Below, in pieces: positions 8,557-15,704 of a DNA stretch of 64,000 nucleotides. The DNA comes from Deinococcus apachensis DSM 19763 (lineage in GTDB: Bacteria; Deinococcota; Deinococci; Deinococcales; Deinococcaceae). The position numbers were made by a program, and so were the translations under genes. Under the pieces are notes generated by a model that did no database searches, had not been told where the DNA came from, and worked only from the letters and a program-made list of their open reading frames with translations. The stretch's first letter is position 1, and each line of letters starts with the position of its first letter. The DNA lies in NCBI RefSeq assembly GCF_000381345.1, contig NZ_KB906398.1, forward strand, positions 578,542 to 642,541, read 5' to 3'.

Positions 8557-8604
8557 GCAGACACCAGCAGGGGCGGCTCTGACGCCGCCCCTGCTGGTGT
8601 CTGC
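8557..8604. repeat. Perfect 21-bp inverted repeat with 6-base loop
   Basis: The left arm begins GCAGACACCAGC and ends GGGGCGGC (8557-8577); the right arm (8584-8604) is its exact complement; the loop is TCTGAC. Neither side has a clear T tract, so it is not a textbook terminator, though the stem would be extremely stable in RNA. It lies 170 bp downstream of the acyltransferase cargo gene. A similar perfect hairpin borders the second cargo zone at 25097-25137. Confidence 0.85.
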
Positions 8605-8727
8605 TGGAGTGTTGATCCTGAGCTCGCTCAAATGAGACCACCCAAACGGCTGAGGTGTCATCGATGAGCGCTGGAGCAAGCATGGCTCGAATTCCTGAAT
8701 ATGGCGTCAGGGCACAGGGAAGTATAG

Positions 8728-8750
8728 AAAACGCACCCTGTAGGTGCGTT
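8728..8750 (-). terminator. Terminator of the acyltransferase gene
   Basis: Stem AACGCACC / GGTGCGTT with a 5-base loop and a TTTTC tract on the minus strand, 25 bases after the acyltransferase stop. This gives the cargo gene its own transcription end. Confidence 0.75.
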
Positions 8751-8774
8751 ACGGTACTGGAGGAGTATCTGTAA

Positions 8775-9947
8775 TCAGTCAGTGGCTATTGTATCTGTAC
8801 GCTTGAAGCGCAAGGCTCCTATACCGCGACCAATCTCGATAGAAGGTTGTTCCACGAGGCGGTAGAAGATAGTTGCAACAAGAAAGCTCATAGGAATGGC
8901 AGTCAGAACAATGACAGGAAGAGGCACTTTACCAATTGCAATGTGAACAAGGCACAAAATAACAATAAAGTGGGTTAGATATAGACTGTAGCTGATACGT
9001 CCGAGATACTGCATAATAGAATTATTCAACAAGCGAGCAGAATAGGGCGAGAACGCGGCGATTGCTATTAGAATTACTGCGCCAGGAAGTATGCCATAAT
9101 CCTGAATCAGAAATTTATCATCAGTGATGAGGCGTGTAACCTTGCTTCCATAGATGTAAAACATCAGTCCGACGGCCAGCAGAGTCAACTGAACTCGTAG
9201 AGATATGGTTTGAAATCTTAGAGTAAGAGTTGAGCGGTGCTTAGCAAGTAGCGCTCCCACCGCAAATATTAGCAAATAATGCAACGTGAGACTTAGACTG
9301 CCTAGTCCCGATGAGACGACAGGCAGGGTGAAAGATGAAATCGCTCCAACAATGCTTAGAGCGCCATATCCTAGTAGATTCTTATACCATGCGAATCTCC
9401 TAACAGTTAGGAATACCAATGGGAACACAATCGAAATACGCATCTCGTGTACTAAGGACCAGATGGGTCCGTTGTATTGGTTTGTGTCGAATTGCCCCAA
9501 CAGAAGCACATGATTCAATATAGACAGCCACGAGATAGGATTTGACCACGAGTTGTTAAACCACTGTCCCATTCCATCTAATGAACCGTTGGATAGAAGG
9601 GCATTGAGCATAACCGCTAGGCCTATTGATACAATATATGGGATATAAAGACGTATAATTCTTTTGCCAATGTATCCAAAAAACGTTAGGTTTTGTCGCT
9701 CCAACATGAGATAGAGCACAAAACCACTAAGAACAAAGAAGATCAAAACAGCCTGATGACCACCCCACAAAAGGTACAGGGGGGTGAGAGAGAGTTTGTC
9801 CAATAGGAGTGCTACCTGTTGGTAGGCTGGAAGTGTGGCAGAGCCCACTGTATCTCGAACATGACTTAACAACACCAAGACAGCAGCGATACCCCGGGTG
9901 GCATCAAGCTGCGAAATACGCTGTGAGGCGTTCATACCTCCTAACAT
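8775..9947 (-). CDS. Membrane acyltransferase 3 (OafA-like) cargo gene
   Basis: 390 residues with about ten hydrophobic segments. Family marks of acyltransferase 3 are present: DATRGIAAVLVLLSHVRD near the start (conserved Arg and His), GFVLYLML, and RIIRLYIPY (RxxRLxPxY). These enzymes transfer acetyl or other acyl groups to cell-surface sugars across the membrane. The gene is AT-rich against GC-rich tail and lysis neighbours and has its own terminator, so it is best read as a lysogenic-conversion cargo gene that could change the surface receptor. The ATG at 9947 has AAGG upstream; the ATG at 9935 is preceded by AGGAGG with no spacing. Confidence 0.85.
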   Translation of the reverse strand: MLGGMNASQRISQLDATRGIAAVLVLLSHVRDTVGSATLPAYQQVALLLDKLSLTPLYLLWGGHQAVLIFFVLSGFVLYLMLERQNLTFFGYIGKRIIRLYIPYIVSIGLAVMLNALLSNGSLDGMGQWFNNSWSNPISWLSILNHVLLLGQFDTNQYNGPIWSLVHEMRISIVFPLVFLTVRRFAWYKNLLGYGALSIVGAISSFTLPVVSSGLGSLSLTLHYLLIFAVGALLAKHRSTLTLRFQTISLRVQLTLLAVGLMFYIYGSKVTRLITDDKFLIQDYGILPGAVILIAIAAFSPYSARLLNNSIMQYLGRISYSLYLTHFIVILCLVHIAIGKVPLPVIVLTAIPMSFLVATIFYRLVEQPSIEIGRGIGALRFKRTDTIATD

Positions 9948-10118
9948 ATCGCCAGCCTTTAGTCCTGGCTAAGAATTTTCACACAAACAGAATTGTGCTG
10001 CGAGGCCTGACGGAAGGGGACGTGTCGGGCTGTTCGGCATCCATCCTCGTCGGGAGGGGGCGATCACATGGTCATTCCAACAATCATCCACCTCCTCCTT
10101 GATGGTGCGTGGGTCAGG

Positions 10119-10946
10119 TCAGAAGCGCCCGTTGTTGGCCGCCCAGTCCTGCTGGACCACCGTGAGGGGGTTGCGGTTGCTGACGGCCAGGTTCTCCACC
10201 AGCGCCCGGTAGAAGCGGGACTTGGCCTGCCCGAAGGTCGTGCTGGTGACCCCCAGGGTGAAGGGCTGGCCCGTCCCCGCAGGCAGGCCCGTCATCCCCG
10301 CAGTGACCGTGCTCCCCGCCGCCGCGCCGTTGACATACCCGGTCACGGTGGCGTTCCCGCTGCTATACACCACGGACACGCCTATCTGAACAAGCTGGCC
10401 GTCCGTGACAGCGCTGCTCCCGATGTTCATGGTGTACTTCACGCCGTTCTGATCCCAGAACGACACCGCGCCCCGCGCCCCACCGCTGCTCCGCAGATAC
10501 AGCACGAGTTGGTTCCCCGCGTTCACGTTGTTGGCATTCACGCTCTGCCCCAGGACCCCCTGGTAATCATCCGAGGCGGGGTTGGTCAGGCGCACCCGCA
10601 GCCACGCCAGCGCCAGGAAGGATTGGGCGACCGGCAGGACGGACGGGTGGCTGATGTAGCTCTTGCCGTTGAAGTTGCTGGCCGCGCCCTCATCCGGCAG
10701 CAGGAAGCCCTTCCCGTCATACGTGACCGGCCACGCGGGGTCGATCACGACAGACGAATTCACGCCACCACGGGCGAGGTCGACCAGCGTGGCGCCGTTC
10801 GCGGGGTTTCCCCCCGCCCAGGTCGCGGGGTTGGCGTAGTCCTGAAGGAGCAGGGTGCCCGTGGTCGCCAGCGTGTCCTTTTCCAACTTGGGGAGGAGGG
10901 GGTCGGTGAAGGTGACGCCAGTGAGCTTCTGAACGATTCCGGGCAT
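10119..10946 (-). CDS. Distal tail or fibre protein with LamG-like domain
   Basis: 275 residues. The C-terminal two thirds alternate short beta strands and Gly/Asn turns (SFLALAWLRVRLTNPASDD; QLVQIGVSVVYSSGNATVTG) in a pattern typical of concanavalin/laminin-G folds found in phage tail fibres and carbohydrate-binding proteins. It directly follows the SGNH fibre gene with a 3-base gap and is the last gene of the tail module. Probable receptor-binding component; no catalytic motif seen. Confidence 0.6.
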   Translation of the reverse strand: MPGIVQKLTGVTFTDPLLPKLEKDTLATTGTLLLQDYANPATWAGGNPANGATLVDLARGGVNSSVVIDPAWPVTYDGKGFLLPDEGAASNFNGKSYISHPSVLPVAQSFLALAWLRVRLTNPASDDYQGVLGQSVNANNVNAGNQLVLYLRSSGGARGAVSFWDQNGVKYTMNIGSSAVTDGQLVQIGVSVVYSSGNATVTGYVNGAAAGSTVTAGMTGLPAGTGQPFTLGVTSTTFGQAKSRFYRALVENLAVSNRNPLTVVQQDWAANNGRF

Positions 10947-10949
10947 GCT

Positions 10950-12536
10950 TTACCAGCCTTTCGGTTGAATGAATTGCGTGGCGACGTACTGGCCGAGCGC
11001 CTGATAGCCCGCGTCGTTGTAGTGCAGGTCGTCCGCATCGAAGTAGAGGGGGTTACCGCCCCCGTAGGGGGTGCCGTCCGCATTCACGGCGCTCACCAGG
11101 TTCGGGTCCACGAAGCGGTCCATGTAGAGTGCTTTCAGCTTCGCGTTATGGTCGAGGATGTTCGTGTAGTTCGTGGTGGCCGTCGTCTCGCTCGGCCTGA
11201 GGTGCAGGCCGAACACCAGGAAGCGCGGCAGGGCCACGGTGTCCCGTAAGCGCTGCACCATGGCCGCGATGTTGTCCCGGGTGGCCTGGAGGTTGGTCGC
11301 CAGCGCTGGGTTGTCATTCCGGCCCACCCAGATCAGCGTGACGTTCTCCCGGTGGGTCGCCGCGTCCGGCACCAGGGGGACGGCTCCCGGGCAGGCCACG
11401 GCGCTCCCCGCCACGCTGCGCGTGAAGGTGTAAGCAGGGGCGTCCTTCGCCCCGGTCCGGTCCAGCCGCCCGTACACGCCGCCCAACCAGACCATCAGGC
11501 CGGTGGTGTTGTAGCCCACCTCCGGGCTGGGGATGCCCACCGCCACGCTCCCGCTGGCGGGGATGCTCCCACTCGGCACCGTGATGGTGACCGGGACGGC
11601 CCCCGCACGGGCGGCGATGTGAGCGCTGGTCTGACTCACCACGCCCGCGTTGGTCACGGCCCGGCCATCGTTCAGGGTGGCGGCCAGAATGGCGGGGTAG
11701 CTTTTGGTGGTGACGGAGCTGGCCTTGTAGCCAAACGTCATGGAGTCCCCCCAGGCCGTGAGGCTTTTCAGGCTGGTGACCAGCGTGCCGTCCACCCGGA
11801 AGCCGCTGGGGGCGCTGCTGAAACTGATCGGGTTTCCGTTCCCGTCGAGCAGAGTGCCGATCCGGGCGCGGTAGATGCGGATGGTGCCGGTGCTGTCCGC
11901 GTAGAGGGGCATTCCACCCGCCGCACCCATGATCCCCCAGGCCACGTCCGTGGCGTAGCCCGCCGTGCTCTGCGTGCCGATGGGGCCGACTTGTGAGTTC
12001 TGACCGTAGGCCATGAAGGAGCCGTCCGGCAGCACCTCGGCGGCGATGTTGCCCTGACTGTCGGCCAGAGCCCAGGTCTTGATCGAGCCCTCCACGGTCA
12101 TCCCGGCGAGCGTGGCCAGCGCCGCGGTGAGGGCCTTGCCCACGCTGAGGTTGGCCTGGGCGTTCACGTCCCCCTGGTGCGTGACGGTGCCCGTGGTGAG
12201 GAGCTGGGCTAGCGTGGCGAGCCCGGCGATGTCCAGGGCGGCCAGCCCTTTCAGGCCGGTGGGAAAGTACGCCTTCCCGTCCGTTCCGAAGTACACGAAG
12301 GCGTTGTCCGCTGCGTCCACCCAGGCGGCACTCACGGGCACGCCGTTCACGTACATGGGCGAGCTGAACACCTTGAAGGTCGCCCCGGCGAACTCCTCCC
12401 GCAAGTCGGTCTGCAACTGCGCGCTATCGGCCAGCGCCTTCTGGTTATCGATCAGCCCCTGCTTCATCGCGGCGAGCTGGTCCGCCGCGACCTTGTTCCC
12501 GTCGATGCGGCGCTCGAACAGCTTGCGAACCGCCAT
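10950..12536 (-). CDS. Tail fibre with SGNH/GDSL esterase domain
   Basis: 528 residues from the ATG in the TGATG overlap with the upstream gene. The N-terminal half is fibre-like: helix, then repeated small-residue strands. From about residue 255 the SGNH hydrolase blocks appear in order: LTAWGDSMTFGY (block I, Ser about 265), VSQTS (block II), WVGRNDN (block III) and DADDLHYNDAGY (block V, His about 505). Known members deacylate carbohydrates, including O-acetylated capsule and peptidoglycan. In a phage fibre the likely job is to bind and deacetylate a surface glycan during adsorption. Paired below with the O-acyltransferase gene. Confidence 0.78.
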   Translation of the reverse strand: MAVRKLFERRIDGNKVAADQLAAMKQGLIDNQKALADSAQLQTDLREEFAGATFKVFSSPMYVNGVPVSAAWVDAADNAFVYFGTDGKAYFPTGLKGLAALDIAGLATLAQLLTTGTVTHQGDVNAQANLSVGKALTAALATLAGMTVEGSIKTWALADSQGNIAAEVLPDGSFMAYGQNSQVGPIGTQSTAGYATDVAWGIMGAAGGMPLYADSTGTIRIYRARIGTLLDGNGNPISFSSAPSGFRVDGTLVTSLKSLTAWGDSMTFGYKASSVTTKSYPAILAATLNDGRAVTNAGVVSQTSAHIAARAGAVPVTITVPSGSIPASGSVAVGIPSPEVGYNTTGLMVWLGGVYGRLDRTGAKDAPAYTFTRSVAGSAVACPGAVPLVPDAATHRENVTLIWVGRNDNPALATNLQATRDNIAAMVQRLRDTVALPRFLVFGLHLRPSETTATTNYTNILDHNAKLKALYMDRFVDPNLVSAVNADGTPYGGGNPLYFDADDLHYNDAGYQALGQYVATQFIQPKGW

Positions 12537-12931
12537 CAGCCGACCCACTTCCCCCGCAACACCGGGGCCCCCGAACCGATGACGGCGCGCAGGGCCGCGA
12601 GGTCGTCCCCACTGACCTCCCAGCCGCTCCCGTCCGGCCAGAGCACGCCCGCGTTCGCGTTCAGCGTGGCGCTGCTGGTGCGCGTGCGGGCGTCCCCGCC
12701 GTCCACGTACAGTTCGGCCGTCCGCGCGCCCGCTGGTTTGGGCGGCAGCCCCTGGGGGACGTTCGTGAGCACGAGGTCGAACTCGCTCAGGGTGCTGCCC
12801 CGCGCCTCCCGCACCGGCAGCGGCGCGTCCGGGCTCACCGGCACCGCTGCTTCCGGGTCCGTCGGGTCGCTGACCCCCAGAATCATGCGGTTGTACCGCC
12901 AGAAGTCGAGCAGCTTCAATTTCAGGCTCAT
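12536..12931 (-). CDS. Tail-associated protein of unknown function
   Basis: 131 residues from an ATG with GGAGG five bases upstream; a GTG two codons earlier is too close to the ribosome-binding site. The middle (EFDLVLTNVPQGLPP) and end (WEVSGDDLAALRAVIGSG) suggest a small mixed alpha/beta fold. It is coupled to the fibre gene by a TGATG overlap, suggesting a fibre accessory or baseplate link. No family recognised. Confidence 0.6.
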   Translation of the reverse strand: MSLKLKLLDFWRYNRMILGVSDPTDPEAAVPVSPDAPLPVREARGSTLSEFDLVLTNVPQGLPPKPAGARTAELYVDGGDARTRTSSATLNANAGVLWPDGSGWEVSGDDLAALRAVIGSGAPVLRGKWVG

Positions 12932-12992
12932 CGGCACCTCCAGAGAACGCGCCCCAGCCGGTGCGGGGCTGGGGCGGGGATAGGGGTTGGGG

Positions 12993-13616
12993 TTACTGCC
13001 AGGTGGCGGTGAGGGTCGCGCCCTCCACCGTCTCCCCGAACCCGGCCGAGACGGAGATGAACCACGTGCCCGGTTGCGGGCCCTGAAGGGTGAAGGTGTG
13101 CTCCGTGCTGGGCGGATCCTCCGCCGCGTTGATCTCCGGCGGCGCGTCCGGTGCCCCGTACCGCCCGATGATGTCCCGGCTGCCCGTGCCCCCCGAGATG
13201 CTCACCGTCAGGCTGGCCGTGCCCGGCGGGATCAACGCCGAGTAGGTCGGCGTGACACTGCTGCTCGGCCCAGTGAACGCCGTGATGCCCGTCACCGGCA
13301 CGCCGTTCTGAAGCGTGTGGTCATCGGCGGGCGGCTCCGGCGCCGCGCCCTCGTCGAGCGGGGCCAGGGCGCGCAAGGTCGTCACGGCTCCGCCCGGGTC
13401 CGGGCGCGTCAGGCGCAGCAGGCCGGACGCGAGCGTGTGCGGGTAAGTCACGACCTGCCAGGTCGAGCCGCCGTCCACGCTCACCTCCACCGTGCAACTC
13501 GGCCCTTGCTGCCCCAGCAGGACGTACCCCGCGAGGTCGCCCCGCTCGGCGGTGACCTCGACCGTGAGGCCGTCCGGGCCTGTGGCGACGACCAGGATGG
13601 GATTCGGTGTGTACAT
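12993..13616 (-). CDS. Tail protein with PPC-like beta domain
   Basis: 207 residues, start supported by AAAGGAGA. The N-terminal part has a discoidin- or Ig-like strand pattern (TCTVEVSVDGGSTWQVV). Residues about 120-207 resemble the bacterial pre-peptidase C-terminal (PPC) domain (SLTVSISGG, then HTFTLQGPQPGTWFISV). Such beta-sandwiches serve as glycan-binding or stabilising modules. Lies in the tail-tip cluster. Confidence 0.6.
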   Translation of the reverse strand: MYTPNPILVVATGPDGLTVEVTAERGDLAGYVLLGQQGPSCTVEVSVDGGSTWQVVTYPHTLASGLLRLTRPDPGGAVTTLRALAPLDEGAAPEPPADDHTLQNGVPVTGITAFTGPSSSVTPTYSALIPPGTASLTVSISGGTGSRDIIGRYGAPDAPPEINAAEDPPSTEHTFTLQGPQPGTWFISVSAGFGETVEGATLTATWQ

Positions 13617-13625
13617 GCTTCTCCT

Positions 13626-15704
13626 TTAACTGCCGCTGCCGCCGTCCCCGGGGTCAGGGTCGGGATCAGGGTCAGGCGCCTCAGTCACGCCCAGGCGGGT
13701 GAGCAGCAGGCGGGACAGGGGCGCGTTGCTCGTCAGGACGCCCTGAAGCAGCCCCTCCGGGTAGGGCAGCCCCGTCACGGCGAGGAACGGCTGCCAGCCC
13801 CGCAGGCCCGCGTCATGGCCGAGCGGATAGACCGTCAGGGGCTGGTCCTGCCAGGTGAGGGCAGGAAGCCTGCCCTTGGGCACCTTCGCCCGGAGCAGGA
13901 ACGCGACCCTGCCCCCGCCGGGCATCACCGCTCCCGCCCAGCCCACCCGCAGGCGGCCCCGCACGCTGCTGCCGTCGTCCAGTTCCTCGGCCCAGCCCGC
14001 GGGCGGGAACAGGAAGCGTTTCCCCAGGGCCTTCAGGGCGGACGGACTGAACTCCCACTGCTCATTCCGCCAGACCTCCACCACGGACGGGAGGTGCGCG
14101 GGCGGCTGCCCGCGTTTGAGCCGCTCCTCGCGCCCGGGAGGCGGGGCGGTCGTGGCGAGCGTCAGGCCGAGCGGCGGGCGCAGGCTGGAGGGCAACCGGT
14201 CCAGAGGGGCGGAGTCCGGGGGCCGCTTGCGGGGGCGTCCCGGCCACTCCCGCCGCGTGCTGTCCCGCCAGGCGTCCCAGGGCAGGACGGCCCTCCCTTC
14301 GGCCCGCGTGACCGCCCAGGCCCAGGGGGGCGGCCAGGAGTGCGAGCCCAGCCCGACCGGGGAGAAGCCCAGGAATGAGCCGGGCGCGCACTTCAGCACC
14401 CGCGCCTCGAACTGCGCGGCCGTGCAGCTCTCCACCCCGCTCGCCCGAATGGCCCGCACGGTGCCGCCCGACTCGTGCAGCACCAACGGTGCCCCGTCCA
14501 CGTCCCGCAGGGCCGTCCAGGTGCCCCCGACGAACGCTTGCCCGTAGGCGGTGAGCTTCAGGTCCGTCAAGGCTCCCCCGAGGTCCCGCTGCACCGGGGC
14601 GAGGGCGGTCACCACGCCCCCCGGGTCGCGCCATTTCGCCTCGGGCTCCAGCGGGTCCATCGTGGGCGGGTCGCCGCGCTCGAACTCGGCGGTGTTCCAG
14701 AACTCGCCGCGTTGCTCCTCCGGTTCCAGCGGTCGCCACTCCCCGCCCCCGCTCACCCAGGTTCGCAGGACCACCCACTTCTCCTGCCCGGGGTCCTGCT
14801 CCTCCAGCCCCTGCCGCCGCTCCTCCGGGGGGAGGCTGGCGAGGATGGTGTAGGAGGGCAGGGCCGTCGAGGTGCCGGAGTCGAACACGGCGATCAGTTC
14901 GGCCAGGTGCTCCCCGCCGCCCGCCATCTCCACCGCGACGCGGTAGCGGCGCAGGACGGCGGAGCGGGTGGTCACGCTCTCCCCGAGCGGGGTGACGCCC
15001 GTGGTGGCGTGCCCCTGGACCAGGGTGGTGGTGAGGTGCTCCGTCCAGCGGGATGTTTCAATGGGAACGTTCTGCACGGTGTTCCCATCCGTCAGCCGGA
15101 CCCGCTTCCCGTACCCCTCGCCGACCGCGGACAGGTACAGGACCTGCGTGCGGTTGTAGACGACCGCCACATCAAACCACCCCCAATCCTCGGTCAGCCT
15201 CCCCGCCGTGAAGCCGGGGTGGTACTCGTCCCCGAAGTCGGGGATGCCCCCGGCGAGGACGGGGAAGTCCCGCAGCACGGTGCGCTCCAGTTCCAGGCGC
15301 CGCACGGTGAGGGACGCGCCCGCGATCAGGTCCACCTGCTGTTGGAGGGCGGGGGGCACGGGAACGGTCGTGGCGTCGGCCTGCTGGAACTCGCCGGGGA
15401 GGCTGACGGGGCGGGATGGGGCCTCGCCCGGCGGGAGGTGCCGGAACACGGCGGGGGCGTCCCGGGCGGGCTCGCTGTACGGGGTGAAGGGCACGCCCCA
15501 GTGGCCGGGGCGCTGGGGGGAGTCGTAGGACTGGACGGGCGGGATGAAGGGCGACTCGTCCTCCTGCGGAGGGCGGGACGTGGTGCGTGGTGTGGCCTGG
15601 AAGAGGGTGGAGGAACGGGGTGTGGGCACTCCCTCTTCCTTTCCGCAGCAGCACGCCTTCTTGCAGCCGCAGCCGATCAGCACGCCCAGCAGGTCATCGT
15701 GCAT
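13626..15704 (-). CDS. Large tail-tip or baseplate protein
   Basis: 692 residues. An unusual Cys-rich start (LIGCGCKKACCCGKEE) is followed by a Pro-rich low-complexity region to about residue 110 and then predicted beta structure. The start overlaps the end of the previous tail gene by 11 bases. Position after the tape measure and two small tail genes fits a tail-tip, hub or host-specificity protein. The Cys cluster could bind metal or form disulphides. No family recognised by eye. Confidence 0.6.
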   Translation of the reverse strand: MHDDLLGVLIGCGCKKACCCGKEEGVPTPRSSTLFQATPRTTSRPPQEDESPFIPPVQSYDSPQRPGHWGVPFTPYSEPARDAPAVFRHLPPGEAPSRPVSLPGEFQQADATTVPVPPALQQQVDLIAGASLTVRRLELERTVLRDFPVLAGGIPDFGDEYHPGFTAGRLTEDWGWFDVAVVYNRTQVLYLSAVGEGYGKRVRLTDGNTVQNVPIETSRWTEHLTTTLVQGHATTGVTPLGESVTTRSAVLRRYRVAVEMAGGGEHLAELIAVFDSGTSTALPSYTILASLPPEERRQGLEEQDPGQEKWVVLRTWVSGGGEWRPLEPEEQRGEFWNTAEFERGDPPTMDPLEPEAKWRDPGGVVTALAPVQRDLGGALTDLKLTAYGQAFVGGTWTALRDVDGAPLVLHESGGTVRAIRASGVESCTAAQFEARVLKCAPGSFLGFSPVGLGSHSWPPPWAWAVTRAEGRAVLPWDAWRDSTRREWPGRPRKRPPDSAPLDRLPSSLRPPLGLTLATTAPPPGREERLKRGQPPAHLPSVVEVWRNEQWEFSPSALKALGKRFLFPPAGWAEELDDGSSVRGRLRVGWAGAVMPGGGRVAFLLRAKVPKGRLPALTWQDQPLTVYPLGHDAGLRGWQPFLAVTGLPYPEGLLQGVLTSNAPLSRLLLTRLGVTEAPDPDPDPDPGDGGSGS

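Larger units (their letters stand above)
8284..8774. other. 491-bp gene-free stretch between lysis block and acyltransferase
   Basis: No supportable gene on either strand. It holds two hairpin terminators (8306-8340 and 8728-8750) and a very long perfect inverted repeat (8557-8604). Base composition falls toward the acyltransferase side, in line with this being the edge of an inserted cargo cassette. Confidence 0.6.
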
